DNA from: Flavobacterium sp. SCGC AAA160-P02
GTDB lineage: Bacteria; Bacteroidota; Bacteroidia; Flavobacteriales; Flavobacteriaceae
Assembly (NCBI GenBank): GCA_000383355.1
Contig: KB911102.1
Coordinates: 49,080 to 113,079 of the forward strand
Direction of reading: 5' to 3'
DNA length: 64,000 nt
This document shows, piece after piece, positions 9,221-17,909 of the stretch (position 1 is the first letter of the stretch; each line of letters begins with the position of its first letter). The notes under the pieces were generated by a model. It was not told where the DNA came from. It saw only the letters and a list, made by a program, of their open reading frames with translations, and made no database searches. A program made the translations under genes and the position numbers.

Positions 9221-9228
9221 TAGTTTTG
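9221..9228 (+). promoter_or_regulatory. -7 box of a possibly leaderless promoter
   Basis: TAGTTTTG matches TAnnTTTG and ends 5 bases before the ATG at 9234. Transcription would begin at or next to the start codon. No clear TTG -33 element was found. Confidence 0.45.
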
Positions 9229-9233
9229 TCTTT

Positions 9234-9467
9234 ATGAAATTAGTATTAAAAATACTCTTTATTATTTTTATTCTTTGGATGCTTTTAGGTGGCTACCTAG
9301 AATCTACAGAACATCCAAAAGGGCCTATTGTTATGGGTCTTGGAGTGATGTATCTTTCGTTTATTTTTATGCCTATTTTTATCTATTGGAGATATAAAGA
9401 TGGGAAGTATAAAAAATATATTATTAACGATAAGACATTGCTTGGTGAAATGAAAAAAGAAGAATAA
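9234..9467 (+). CDS. Small two-helix membrane protein, unknown function
   Basis: 77 residues. Two hydrophobic segments are visible, about residues 3-20 (VLKILFIIFILWMLLGGY) and 32-51 (IVMGLGVMYLSFIFMPIFIYW), followed by a charged tail ending GEMKKEE. The ATG at 9234 is preferred over an in-frame upstream start at 9135, because the longer version would run back through the glpQ start region and across the TAGTTTTG box. It precedes hflX on the same strand, but a separate promoter-like box lies between them. Not recognised as a named family. Confidence 0.65.
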   Translation: MKLVLKILFIIFILWMLLGGYLESTEHPKGPIVMGLGVMYLSFIFMPIFIYWRYKDGKYKKYIINDKTLLGEMKKEE

Positions 9468-9519
9468 TTTCAACTCTTCTATACCCTACTTTTTTAGACC
9501 TTTCAATTAGATTTCTTAG

Positions 9520-9527
9520 TACCTTTG
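9520..9527 (+). promoter_or_regulatory. -7 box upstream of hflX
   Basis: TACCTTTG ends 6 bases before the ATG at 9534, so the hflX message may be leaderless. It overlaps an alternative TTG start at 9525, which argues against that start. Confidence 0.5.
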
Positions 9528-9533
9528 CAACTT

Positions 9534-10742
9534 ATGATTGACCAAAGAGAAGCCATTTCAGAAAAAGCCGTATTAATTGGTGTAATTACACAGTTGCAAA
9601 ACGAAACTCAATCTAAAGAGTATTTAGATGAATTAGAGTTTTTAACAGATACTGCTGGAGGAGTTGTTGTAAAACGCTTTGTTCAAAAATTAGAAAAACC
9701 ACATCCAAAAACATTTTTAGGAACCGGAAAGCTTGAGGAGGTTAGAGCTTATATTGATAGTCATGGTGTTGGAACAGCAATTTTTGATGATGAATTGTCT
9801 CCGGCTCAGTTAAGAAATATTGAAAAAATTCTTGATTGTAAAATTTTAGATAGAACCAATCTTATTCTAGATATTTTTGCGCAGAGAGCTCAAACAAGTT
9901 CGGCAAAAACACAAGTTGAACTAGCGCAGCATCAATACTTGTTGCCTAGATTAACAAAATTATGGACACACCTAGATAAACAAAAAGGGGGTATTGGAAT
10001 GCGTGGACCTGGTGAAACAGAGATAGAAACAGATAGACGTATTATACGTGATAAGATTGCAGTCCTAAAAAAGAAATTAACGGTCATAGACAAACAGATG
10101 GCTGTGCAACGTAAAAACCGAGGTAAAATGGTTCGTGTAGCTTTAGTAGGCTATACTAATGTTGGGAAATCTACCTTGATGAATGTGATTAGTAAAAGTG
10201 ATGTTTTTGCTGAAAATAAATTATTTGCAACGCTAGACACAACGGTCAGAAAAGTAGTGATTAAAAATATTCCTTTTCTGATGACAGATACCGTTGGTTT
10301 CATTAGAAAACTACCTACACAGTTAGTAGAATCTTTTAAGTCTACCTTAGATGAGGTTCGTGAAGCAGATTTATTATTGCATGTTGTAGATATTTCTCAT
10401 CCTAATTTTGAAGATCATATTTCCTCTGTAAATACTATTTTAGATGAAATTCATTGTGCAGATAAACCAACGGTAATGGTTTTTAATAAAATAGATGCAT
10501 ACACCTATGATACTATTGATGAAGATGACTTGGTTACTGAAAAAACGTCAGCATATTATTCTTTAGAAGATTGGCAAAAAACATGGATGGGTGGTGATAA
10601 GAATACATCTATATTTATTTCAGCGTTAAACAAAGAAAATTTAGACGCTTTTAAAGAGACTACCTATGAAGAAGTAAAAGAGATTCACATACAACGGTTT
10701 CCTTACAATGATTTTTTATATTATGAATATAAGGAAGAATAA
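9534..10742 (+). CDS. hflX: GTPase HflX
   Basis: 402 residues from the ATG at 9534 (MIDQREAIS); a TTG three codons upstream lies inside the -7 box. The N-terminal HflX domain includes the GTGKLEEVRAYI segment and the RGPGETEIETDRR linker. The G domain has P-loop GYTNVGKST, G3 DTVGF and G4 NKID. HflX binds the large ribosomal subunit and splits stalled or heat-damaged ribosomes in studied bacteria. The C-terminal extension is typical in length. It is convergent with the CNNM-type gene, with only one base between the stops and no obvious terminator. Confidence 0.95.
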   Translation: MIDQREAISEKAVLIGVITQLQNETQSKEYLDELEFLTDTAGGVVVKRFVQKLEKPHPKTFLGTGKLEEVRAYIDSHGVGTAIFDDELSPAQLRNIEKILDCKILDRTNLILDIFAQRAQTSSAKTQVELAQHQYLLPRLTKLWTHLDKQKGGIGMRGPGETEIETDRRIIRDKIAVLKKKLTVIDKQMAVQRKNRGKMVRVALVGYTNVGKSTLMNVISKSDVFAENKLFATLDTTVRKVVIKNIPFLMTDTVGFIRKLPTQLVESFKSTLDEVREADLLLHVVDISHPNFEDHISSVNTILDEIHCADKPTVMVFNKIDAYTYDTIDEDDLVTEKTSAYYSLEDWQKTWMGGDKNTSIFISALNKENLDAFKETTYEEVKEIHIQRFPYNDFLYYEYKEE

Positions 10743-10743
10743 A

Positions 10744-11829
10744 TTAATCTTCAGTAGTTAGGTCTTCAATAATTCCCAAACGTTTTGCACGACGTTCCCA
10801 ACTTTTTCTAGCTAAAAGTTGTAAATCTTCAACTGTGTCACTTTCGTCCATGATTTCTAAACCAAGTAAGGTTTCAATCATATCTTCTTGTGTAACCAAG
10901 CCACTTACAGAACCATATTCGTCTACTACCAAAGCAATATGTTCTCGCTCGTCTATTAATTTATCAAATAAACTTGGAATTGGTAAATCTCTTTCTGTAA
11001 TTAAAATAGTTCGCTTAATATTTTTTAAAGCTTGTTCACCATGTCCTTTAATGATGGCTTCTAATAATTGATCTTTTAGAAAATATCCTGTAATATTATC
11101 TGGGTTTTCTGTGTAAATAGGAATTCTAGAAAAGCGTAAAAGCGGATGCTCATCATAAAAACTTTGAATAGTTTGCTGTTCGTCAGCAGTTTTTAACACT
11201 GTTCTTGGAGTCATAATATCTCGCACTCTCACTTCTTTAAAGTTTAGTAAGTTTTTAATAACGGTACTTTCTGAAGCTTGAAAAACACCTTCTTTTTCTG
11301 CAATTTCTGTCATTGCAGTAAAATCTTCTCTACTTAAAACACTACCGTGCTCTTTGCCGCCAATTAAACTTGTTGTAAGCTGAAGTAGCCATAAAATTCC
11401 GGTATATTTTAAAGGAAAAATTAAAACTAGCAATGCTTTTGAAGTAAAGTTTGCCAACTGTTTCCAATAAGATGCACCAATAGTTTTAGGAATAATTTCA
11501 GAAACTACCAGTATTAATAAGGTCATAATAGCAGATACAATTCCTACAATATTAATCCCTAAAAACTCTATTTTATAAGGGAGTTGTTCTGCTTGCACTC
11601 CAACTAGAATTGCACCAACAGTGTGTGCAATGGTATTGAGTGTTAAAATAGCAATAAGAGGTTTGTCTACATCTTTCTTTAGTTGTTCTAAAACTAGAGC
11701 GTAGGAATGTCCTTCTTTTTTCTTTAAGTTGATAAATGTTCCACTTACACTTAATAAGACAGCTTCAAGTATGGAGCATAGGAAAGAGAAAAATATTGAA
11801 ACTGTTGCGTAAACAAGTAATAGCGTCAT
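10744..11829 (-). CDS. CNNM/HlyC-CorC family membrane protein (DUF21 plus CBS pair)
   Basis: 361 residues. The N-terminal DUF21 domain (about 1-170) has several membrane helices and the SEIIPKTIG signature. A CBS pair follows (about 195-325; VRDIMTPRTVLKT and DEYGSVSGLVTQEDMIETLLG). In related proteins this arrangement mediates Mg2+ or Co2+ efflux or its regulation. The protein ends about 35 residues after the second CBS domain, so the C-terminal CorC_HlyC domain of the longer members (about 420-450 residues) is missing. Start MTLLLVYATV reads directly into the first helix. Confidence 0.88.
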   Translation of the reverse strand: MTLLLVYATVSIFFSFLCSILEAVLLSVSGTFINLKKKEGHSYALVLEQLKKDVDKPLIAILTLNTIAHTVGAILVGVQAEQLPYKIEFLGINIVGIVSAIMTLLILVVSEIIPKTIGASYWKQLANFTSKALLVLIFPLKYTGILWLLQLTTSLIGGKEHGSVLSREDFTAMTEIAEKEGVFQASESTVIKNLLNFKEVRVRDIMTPRTVLKTADEQQTIQSFYDEHPLLRFSRIPIYTENPDNITGYFLKDQLLEAIIKGHGEQALKNIKRTILITERDLPIPSLFDKLIDEREHIALVVDEYGSVSGLVTQEDMIETLLGLEIMDESDTVEDLQLLARKSWERRAKRLGIIEDLTTED

Positions 11830-11862
11830 TAATAAATTTTAAATGGTAAAGATATTAAAATA

Positions 11863-11894
11863 AAAACCCTAAGAATTTCAATTCTCAGGGTTTT
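11863..11894 (-). terminator. Intrinsic terminator after the DUF3078 gene
   Basis: Hairpin with arms 11863-11870 plus 11872-11877 pairing 11880-11885 plus 11887-11894, one A-C mismatch and a 2-base loop; on the minus strand it ends in T residues. It lies 22 bases after the DUF3078 stop and before the CNNM gene. Confidence 0.7.
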
Positions 11895-11915
11895 ATGAGG
11901 TTCTTAAAACTAATG

Positions 11916-12755
11916 TTAGAATATGTAATTTACTCCTAATCCAAATAACTGTTTAAATTGAACAGCAGTAGAAGCGTTATCATCAATAATCATATGAAGG
12001 TTTAGATTCGTAGATAAATACTTGTTAATTTGCATGATAATATTTACTTGATAGTTTATATCAATATTTTGTGGTTCTTCTAGATAATTTGCATAAGTAT
12101 TGAAGATATGTTCAACAGTTATATTTTCCATTAAAGTTGCTTTGTAGTATACAGACGCATAAAAACCCAGTTGATAAAGAGATGTTTCTCCAGCTTTTGT
12201 TCCATACTGTCCTGAAAAATCAGTACTAACAAAGGTGGCTTTGGCAGTGCTGGGAGCTAAGTTAATATTAAAATTATCAGATTTTTTATAGATTAAACCA
12301 GGCCCTAAAGTAACATACCCAGGAGCGAAGAAGTCTGAGGTTGAGGTCTTTTCAGGTGTTGAATAATCATAGCCTGTTGTGAATTGAGTTCGAATGTTGG
12401 CAAAAAATGAATACGACCAATTGGTGGAAGTTTTTTTTGAGATTAATGAATTAATTTCGAATTGATCATCTGTTTTCCTTGCTCCGGTTCCGCTGATATT
12501 ACTAATTCCATATTTGGTAATTATTTTATTATCCCAAGCCCAATTACCTTTTTTATAATTAAAATCGTAGTTGATGCTAACTGTTCCAGAAATAGCATTC
12601 TCTCCTCCAGATATCCAGTTGGAGAATGAAGCTTGATTAAATAATAAACTAACGACTCCTTTTTTTGTCCAGTTAGCAGTGGAGTCTGCTTTTTTTTCTT
12701 GTGCAAAAATTGAGATACTCATCAAAAACGCACATGCAATAAATATATTTTTCAT
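11916..12755 (-). CDS. DUF3078 family outer-membrane beta-barrel-like protein
   Basis: 279 residues with a signal peptide (MKNIFIACAFLMSISIFAQ). After it comes ADSTANWTKKGVVSLLFNQASFSNWISGGEN, the hallmark start of DUF3078 proteins. The rest is alternating aromatic strands ending in a terminal aromatic residue (GLGVNYIF), which suggests an outer-membrane beta-barrel. It is the last gene of a minus-strand run that begins with sufE, though there is an 85-base gap after DUF2480. The family is restricted mainly to Bacteroidota and has no known role. Confidence 0.8.
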   Translation of the reverse strand: MKNIFIACAFLMSISIFAQEKKADSTANWTKKGVVSLLFNQASFSNWISGGENAISGTVSINYDFNYKKGNWAWDNKIITKYGISNISGTGARKTDDQFEINSLISKKTSTNWSYSFFANIRTQFTTGYDYSTPEKTSTSDFFAPGYVTLGPGLIYKKSDNFNINLAPSTAKATFVSTDFSGQYGTKAGETSLYQLGFYASVYYKATLMENITVEHIFNTYANYLEEPQNIDINYQVNIIMQINKYLSTNLNLHMIIDDNASTAVQFKQLFGLGVNYIF

Positions 12756-12840
12756 TTGGAGGTATTAAATTTTTTAAACAAAATTGTATAATAATTTAAT
12801 TAAAAGTTACGGAATAAAAAAGAGACACAAAAATAAATTG

Positions 12841-13350
12841 TTATTTTTTTCTTTTATATAAGGGTACTGTAGAGCAAGCTTCACCATACATAATGGTTTT
12901 TGCAATGGGTTGTAATTTCTGAATTAACATAGTAAAAGCAGAAGGAGGTATAGGTTTTTGTGCGCAACCTTTAATGATAATTGGTTTGTCTTTAAACGGT
13001 TCAATATTTAAATTTTGTATCACCTCTAGAAACAAGACTGTTTCCAGAAGCTCTAAATTACCAACCACAACTTTTTTTGCATAAACTGCTAATTCGGATG
13101 CTAGTAATAAGTAAGCCCATGATGGTATAATAGCATCTTCAGAACATGTAAGAGCTACACAAGCATTTTTGTAGCCAGACCAGTTGTGATTTTTAACAGA
13201 TGCTCTAAAATCTTTTTCTTTTAAGATAATACCCTCAAACAACCAGTCTTTGATATCAAAAAGCACTCTCTCTCCAACAGGATAAAACTCTTCTAGATCA
13301 ATATTGATTAGTTTGCTGTTTGAAACTTTATTTATAATTTCGTCTGACAT
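12841..13350 (-). CDS. DUF2480 family protein
   Basis: 169 residues, cytoplasmic. Recognisable family segments are DLEEFYPVGERVLFDIKDWLFEG near the N-terminus, WAYLLLASELAVYAK in the middle and KGCAQKPIPPSAFTMLI near the end. DUF2480 genes commonly accompany suf genes in flavobacteria, and here it follows sufT by 34 bases. A link to Fe-S assembly is an inference from neighbours only. Two cysteines (in GCAQ and EACS) could be functional, but no known motif is present. Confidence 0.82.
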   Translation of the reverse strand: MSDEIINKVSNSKLINIDLEEFYPVGERVLFDIKDWLFEGIILKEKDFRASVKNHNWSGYKNACVALTCSEDAIIPSWAYLLLASELAVYAKKVVVGNLELLETVLFLEVIQNLNIEPFKDKPIIIKGCAQKPIPPSAFTMLIQKLQPIAKTIMYGEACSTVPLYKRKK

Positions 13351-13384
13351 TGAAAGTATTCTTAATAGTAGATTGAATATTGTT

Positions 13385-13705
13385 TTACAACATTCCTAGT
13401 TCTAGTTTAGCTTCATCACTCATCATTTCTTGTGTCCAAGTAGGATCAAACGTAATTTCAACTTCAGCGTTATTAATCTCTTTTAAAGATTTCACTTTGT
13501 CTTCAATCTCTACAGGAAGGCTTTCAGCAACTGGACAGTTAGGAGATGTTAATGTCATCAATATTTTTGCATCATTTTTTTCATTCACAAAAACATCGTA
13601 AATTAATCCTAATTCATAAATGTCTACAGGAATTTCAGGATCGTAAATGGTCTTTAAAACACCTACTATTTTGTCTCCTATTTCTTGAACTACTTCTTCT
13701 GTCAT
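13385..13705 (-). CDS. sufT: SufT-like DUF59 (MIP18) Fe-S assembly factor
   Basis: 106 residues of the DUF59/MIP18 family. Landmarks are KTIYDPEIPVDIYELGLIY, the SPNCPVAESLP segment with the family's conserved cysteine, and FDPTWTQEMMSDEAK. Proteins of this type help mature Fe-S clusters when demand is high. It lies 29 bases downstream of sufE on the same strand and upstream of DUF2480, the usual flavobacterial order. The sufBCD and sufS genes are not adjacent here, because a divergent kinase gene follows. Confidence 0.9.
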   Translation of the reverse strand: MTEEVVQEIGDKIVGVLKTIYDPEIPVDIYELGLIYDVFVNEKNDAKILMTLTSPNCPVAESLPVEIEDKVKSLKEINNAEVEITFDPTWTQEMMSDEAKLELGML

Positions 13706-13734
13706 TTTAAAAATTTTGCTTTACAAATATACAA

Positions 13735-14160
13735 TTAATTAGAGGTATTTGCTTGTTGTGCGATGGCATATAGTTTTATTTGTTTAAGCATTGAAACCAG
13801 TCCATTTGCTCTGGTTGGTGACAAATGTTCTTTAAGTCCAATCTCATCGATAAAAAGAGTATCTGCCGCTAAGATATCTTTAGGTGTTTGCTCTGTAAAG
13901 ACACGTAACAGCAATGCTACTAGTCCTTTAGTTAGAATGGCATCACTATCTGCGGTAAAATCAATTTTAGAACCATTCATTTTAGAATACAGCCAAACTT
14001 TAGACTGGCACCCTTTAATAATGTTTTCATCTAGTTTGTATTGTGGTTCAATAATTGGAAGTGACTTTCCTATTTCTATAAGATATTCATAACGTTCCAT
14101 CCAATCATCAAATAGATTAAACTCCTCAATTATTTCTTCTTGTATTTCTTTAATTGTCAT
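13735..14160 (-). CDS. sufE: SufE cysteine-desulfuration partner
   Basis: 141 residues. SufE accepts the persulfide from the cysteine desulfurase SufS; the acceptor cysteine is C51 in IIKGCQSKVW, and FTADSDAILTKGLVALLL is the second conserved block. Length matches E. coli SufE (138). It heads a minus-strand run sufE-sufT-DUF2480 with short gaps. A promoter-like box lies about 50 bases upstream. Confidence 0.95.
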   Translation of the reverse strand: MTIKEIQEEIIEEFNLFDDWMERYEYLIEIGKSLPIIEPQYKLDENIIKGCQSKVWLYSKMNGSKIDFTADSDAILTKGLVALLLRVFTEQTPKDILAADTLFIDEIGLKEHLSPTRANGLVSMLKQIKLYAIAQQANTSN

Positions 14161-14170
14161 TTTTAAAACT

Positions 14171-14178
14171 TATTTTTG
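14171..14178 (+). promoter_or_regulatory. -7 box for the PfkB kinase gene
   Basis: TATTTTTG matches TAnnTTTG, 55 bases before the kinase ATG. It would give a leader of about 50 bases containing a small inverted repeat TTGTAT/ATACAA (14194-14211). Confidence 0.35.
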
Positions 14179-14208
14179 ATCTCTTAGAAACCGTTGTATA
14201 GCACCATA

Positions 14209-14216
14209 CAAAATTA
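14209..14216 (-). promoter_or_regulatory. -7 box for the sufE run
   Basis: On the minus strand this reads TAATTTTG, matching TAnnTTTG, about 48 bases upstream of the sufE ATG. It lies in the divergent sufE/kinase region. Confidence 0.45.
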
Positions 14217-14233
14217 CGGTAAAAAAACAAGAA

Positions 14234-15160
14234 ATGAGTAAACTATTAGCAGTTGGAACTGTTGCATTTGATGCCATAGAAACTCCGTTTGGCAAAACAG
14301 ATAAAATTTTAGGAGGTTCAGGAACTTTTGTTGGATTAGCTGCGGCACAATTTGGGGTACAAACAGGTGTTGTTTCTGTTGTTGGTGGAGATTTCCCTCA
14401 GTCATATTTAGATATGATGAATGAAAGAGGTATTAATACAGAAGGTATTGAAGTTGTAAAAGAGGGAAAAACATTTTTTTGGAGTGGAAAATATCACAAC
14501 GATATGAACTCCAGAGATACTTTAGTTACCGAGTTAAATGTATTGGCAGACTTTGTGCCAGTAGTTCCAAAAGCATTTAAAGACTCAGCAATTGTTATGC
14601 TGGGTAATTTACATCCATTAACACAAAACTCTGTGTTAGATCAACTGGATGAAAAACCAAAATTAGTTATTTTAGATACTATGAATTTTTGGATGGATAT
14701 AGCTTTAGAAGACTTGCATTCAGTCTTAAAAAGAGTAGATGTAATTACCATTAATGATGAAGAAGCTCGCCAATTAAGTGGAGAATATTCTTTGGTGAAT
14801 GCTGCAAAAAAAATTCATGAAATGGGGCCTAAATATGTAGTCATTAAAAAAGGAGAACACGGAGCTTTATTGTTTAATGAAGGAAAAATGTTTTACGCAC
14901 CAGCATTACCGTTAGCTGAAGTTTTTGATCCAACAGGAGCTGGAGATACATTTGCAGGAGGATTTTCTGGATATCTAGCAAAAACAGAAGATATCTCTTT
15001 TGAAAACATGAAAAATGCGGTTATTTATGGATCAAATTTAGCCTCCTTTTGTGTAGAGAAATTTGGCACAGAACGAATGGAAGATTTGCATAATAATGAA
15101 GTACAAGACAGACTAAAAGTTTTTAAAGAGTTAACACAATTTGATATTAAATTAGCCTAA
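14234..15160 (+). CDS. PfkB family sugar/nucleoside kinase
   Basis: 308 residues of the ribokinase fold. The N-terminal signature is GTVAFDAIETPFGKTDKILGGSGTF with the substrate-binding GG. The C-terminal ATP and catalytic motif is DPTGAGDTFAGGFSGYL, where the Asp of GAGD is the base. The substrate (ribose, adenosine or another sugar) cannot be chosen from sequence. It sits 54 bases upstream of the long PurF homologue; a terminator lies between, so coupling may be partial. The pairing hints at purine or ribose salvage but does not prove it. Confidence 0.88.
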   Translation: MSKLLAVGTVAFDAIETPFGKTDKILGGSGTFVGLAAAQFGVQTGVVSVVGGDFPQSYLDMMNERGINTEGIEVVKEGKTFFWSGKYHNDMNSRDTLVTELNVLADFVPVVPKAFKDSAIVMLGNLHPLTQNSVLDQLDEKPKLVILDTMNFWMDIALEDLHSVLKRVDVITINDEEARQLSGEYSLVNAAKKIHEMGPKYVVIKKGEHGALLFNEGKMFYAPALPLAEVFDPTGAGDTFAGGFSGYLAKTEDISFENMKNAVIYGSNLASFCVEKFGTERMEDLHNNEVQDRLKVFKELTQFDIKLA

Positions 15161-15167
15161 AAACAAC

Positions 15168-15190
15168 ATCCGCCTTTGCGCGGATTTTTT
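15168..15190 (+). terminator. Intrinsic terminator after the PfkB kinase
   Basis: 6-bp GC-rich stem with arms 15168-15173 and 15180-15185 and a 6-base loop, followed directly by a run of T residues. Confidence 0.75.
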
Positions 15191-15214
15191 TATTTTAAAT
15201 AACATGACCAAACT

Positions 15215-17113
15215 ATGAGCGACGCTATTAAACATGAATGTGGAATTGCCTTAGTACGATTAAAAAAACCATTACAGTTTTATAAAGACAAATACGGTTC
15301 TGCTTTTTACGGAATCAATAAAATGTATTTGTTAATGGAAAAACAGCACAATAGAGGTCAGGATGGTGCTGGTTTTGCCAGTATTAAATTTAACATTTCT
15401 CCAGGTACCAGATACATCAGTAGAGTTAGATCTAACAAATCGCAACCAATACAAGATATTTTTGCTCAAATAAACGAGCGTTTAAACGGCGTTTTAGAAA
15501 AGAACCAAGACAAATTAGATGATGTTGCTTGGCAAGAGGAGAATTTACCCTATGTAGGTAATTTGTTTTTAGGACATGTTAGATACGGAACTTTTGGAAA
15601 AAACAGCATAGAAAGTGTACATCCATTTCTTCGTCAGAGTAATTGGAAACATCAAAATTTAATTGTTGCAGGAAACTTTAATATGACCAATTCTAAACAG
15701 TTATTAGAAGAATTGGTAGAATTAGGACAACACCCAAAAGAGTTTACAGATACGGTAACAGTCTTGGAAAAAATAGGGCACTTTTTAGAAGAGGAAGTAT
15801 CTCAATTATATTTAGAGGCCAAAGAAAAAGGATTCACTAAAAAAGATGCTTCACCATTTATTGAAGAAAATTTAGATTTACAAAACGTCTTAAAAAGATC
15901 GTCTAAAAACTGGGATGGTGGGTATGCTATGGCAGGTTTGGTAGGTCATGGAGATGCTTTTGTGTTAAGAGACCCAAACGGTATTAGACCTACTTATTTC
16001 TTTGAAGACGATGAGGTTGTTGTTGTGGCATCAGAAAGACCTGTAATTCAGACAGTATTTAATGTAGCTATTGAAGATGTTCAAGAATTAGAAAGAGGTC
16101 ATGCACTAATCATAAAAAAGAGTGGAGTTACCTCTATTAAAAAAGTATTGGAGCCTAGAGAAAAAAAATCATGCTCATTTGAGCGTATTTACTTTTCTAG
16201 AGGAAGTGATGCTTCTATTTATCAGGAACGTAAAAATTTGGGAAAATTTGTTTTTCCTCAAATATTGAAATCTATAGATAATGACATTTCTAACAGTGTT
16301 TTTTCATTCATACCAAATACTGCAGAAACCTCTTTTTATGGAATGACTGAAGCTGCAGAAGATATCTTAAACGAACAAAAAACTGCAAAAATATTATCTG
16401 GAGGAAAATCATTATCAGCTCAAAGAGTCACAGAAATTTTATCAGAAAGGCCGCGTTTTGAAAAAATAGCCATTAAAGATGCCAAGCTAAGAACCTTTAT
16501 TGCTGATGATAGTAGCAGAGATGACTTGGTAGCACATGTCTATGATGTTACCTACGGAGTTGTAAAACCTACCGATAACTTGGTTATTATTGATGATAGT
16601 ATTGTTAGAGGTACCACCTTAAAGAAAAGCATCATTAAAATTCTAGACAGGTTAAGTCCTAAGAAAATTGTGGTGGTTTCGTCAGCACCACAGATTCGTT
16701 ATCCAGATTGTTATGGAATAGACATGGCAAGAATTGAAGATTTTATTGCTTTTAAAGCAGCTTTAGAATTATTAAAAGAAACAAATCAATATCATATTGT
16801 AGATACAGTGTATAAGAAAGCAATTGATCAACGAGAAAAGGTAGATGCTGAAATTATTAATTATGTAAAAGAAATTTACATACCATTTACTACAGAACAA
16901 GTTTCTGAAAAAATTGCTCAAATGCTAAAAACAAACGATATAAATGCTGAGGTTGAGGTTATTTATCAATCTGTTGATAATTTACACAAAGCGTGTCCTG
17001 ATAATTTAGGAGATTGGTATTTTACTGGAGATTATCCAACACACGGTGGGCATAGAGTTGTAAACGAGGCATTTATTAATTTTTATGAAGGAAATAATAA
17101 GAGAGCTTATTAA
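15215..17113 (+). CDS. Amidophosphoribosyltransferase homologue, long form
   Basis: 632 residues, well above the 470-505 of usual PurF. An N-terminal nucleophile glutaminase domain begins at C9 (KHECGIAL), so a short propeptide may be removed. The RGQDGAG motif is present, but Gln-His-Asn-Arg replaces the usual Gln-His-Arg. The PRPP-binding loop IIDDSIVRGTTLKKS lies near residue 463, and the phosphoribosyltransferase domain precedes a long C-terminal tail ending HKACPDNLGDWYFTGDYPT. It should catalyse the first step of purine synthesis (PRPP plus glutamine), but a specialised paralogue cannot be excluded. A symmetric terminator follows. Confidence 0.85.
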   Translation: MSDAIKHECGIALVRLKKPLQFYKDKYGSAFYGINKMYLLMEKQHNRGQDGAGFASIKFNISPGTRYISRVRSNKSQPIQDIFAQINERLNGVLEKNQDKLDDVAWQEENLPYVGNLFLGHVRYGTFGKNSIESVHPFLRQSNWKHQNLIVAGNFNMTNSKQLLEELVELGQHPKEFTDTVTVLEKIGHFLEEEVSQLYLEAKEKGFTKKDASPFIEENLDLQNVLKRSSKNWDGGYAMAGLVGHGDAFVLRDPNGIRPTYFFEDDEVVVVASERPVIQTVFNVAIEDVQELERGHALIIKKSGVTSIKKVLEPREKKSCSFERIYFSRGSDASIYQERKNLGKFVFPQILKSIDNDISNSVFSFIPNTAETSFYGMTEAAEDILNEQKTAKILSGGKSLSAQRVTEILSERPRFEKIAIKDAKLRTFIADDSSRDDLVAHVYDVTYGVVKPTDNLVIIDDSIVRGTTLKKSIIKILDRLSPKKIVVVSSAPQIRYPDCYGIDMARIEDFIAFKAALELLKETNQYHIVDTVYKKAIDQREKVDAEIINYVKEIYIPFTTEQVSEKIAQMLKTNDINAEVEVIYQSVDNLHKACPDNLGDWYFTGDYPTHGGHRVVNEAFINFYEGNNKRAY

Positions 17114-17132
17114 AAAAATAGCTTTAGATTTA

Positions 17133-17158
17133 AAAAAGCACCCAATTGGGTGCTTTTT
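17133..17158. terminator. Bidirectional terminator (purF-like / sod)
   Basis: A perfect 26-base palindrome with A-rich left end, GCACCC/GGGTGC core and T-rich right end, between convergent genes. Confidence 0.9.
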
Positions 17159-17189
17159 GCTTTTTAATAAAGATATAATTATATAAATC

Positions 17190-17798
17190 TTATTTATTGG
17201 CTGCATATCTACTAGCAACTTCATTCCAGTTGATCACATTAAAAAATGCATTAATATAGTCTGGTCGTCTATTCTGATAATTTAAATAGTAAGCATGCTC
17301 CCAAACATCAATTCCAAGTATTGGAGTTCCGCCACAAGTAACACCTGGCATTAATGGGTTGTCTTGGTTTGGAGTAGAACAAACTTCTACTTTTCCACCA
17401 GGATGAACGCATAACCAAGCCCAGCCAGAACCAAACTGAGTTGCTGCTGCATTAGAAAAAGCATCTTTAAAAGCATCAAAAGAACCAAATTCAGCCATAA
17501 TAGCATCTTTTAAGTCTCCTGATAATTCACCGGTATTATTTGGGTTCATTACAGACCAAAATAAAGAATGATTATAAAAGCCTCCACCATTGTTTCTAAC
17601 AGCTCCATTATTCATATCTAAGTTCCCTAAGATATTTTCAATAGATGATTCTTCTAGATCTGTTCCAGCAATTGCGCCATTTAATTTTGTTGTGTAACCG
17701 TTGTGATGTTTGCTATAGTGTATCTCCATAGTTCTAGCATCTATATTAGGTTCTAATGCGTCATATGCATATCCTAATTCTGGTAATTTGAAAGCCAT
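17190..17798 (-). CDS. sodA: Superoxide dismutase, Mn-type
   Basis: 202 residues of the Fe/Mn SOD family. Metal ligands are H27, H77, D164 and H168, with the DVWEHAYY signature. The GGG before F74-Y75-N76-H77 and the Gln in the NQDNPLM segment match MnSOD rather than FeSOD, where that Gln sits in the N-terminal half. Metal use is therefore probably Mn or cambialistic. It detoxifies superoxide in the cytoplasm, as there is no signal peptide. It is monocistronic, with a well-formed promoter 40 bases upstream. Confidence 0.95.
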   Translation of the reverse strand: MAFKLPELGYAYDALEPNIDARTMEIHYSKHHNGYTTKLNGAIAGTDLEESSIENILGNLDMNNGAVRNNGGGFYNHSLFWSVMNPNNTGELSGDLKDAIMAEFGSFDAFKDAFSNAAATQFGSGWAWLCVHPGGKVEVCSTPNQDNPLMPGVTCGGTPILGIDVWEHAYYLNYQNRRPDYINAFFNVINWNEVASRYAANK

Positions 17799-17837
17799 AT
17801 TTTTAAATTTTTGATTGTTCTTAGTTAATAACTCTTA

Positions 17838-17868
17838 CAAATTTAACTATTAATAATGATGCAGACAA
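17838..17868 (-). promoter_or_regulatory. sodA promoter
   Basis: On the minus strand: TTG (17868-17866), a 20-base spacer, then TAAATTTG (17845-17838). A full match to the Bacteroidota form, with a leader of about 35 bases. Confidence 0.65.
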
Positions 17869-17909
17869 GAACTTCACTTTCTGATAATTGATAATGGTAT
17901 AAAGAAAGG

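Noticed and set aside
9135..9233. Extended start for the small membrane protein
   Set aside because: The extra 33 codons run back through the glpQ start and cross the -7 box; the ATG at 9234 fits better.
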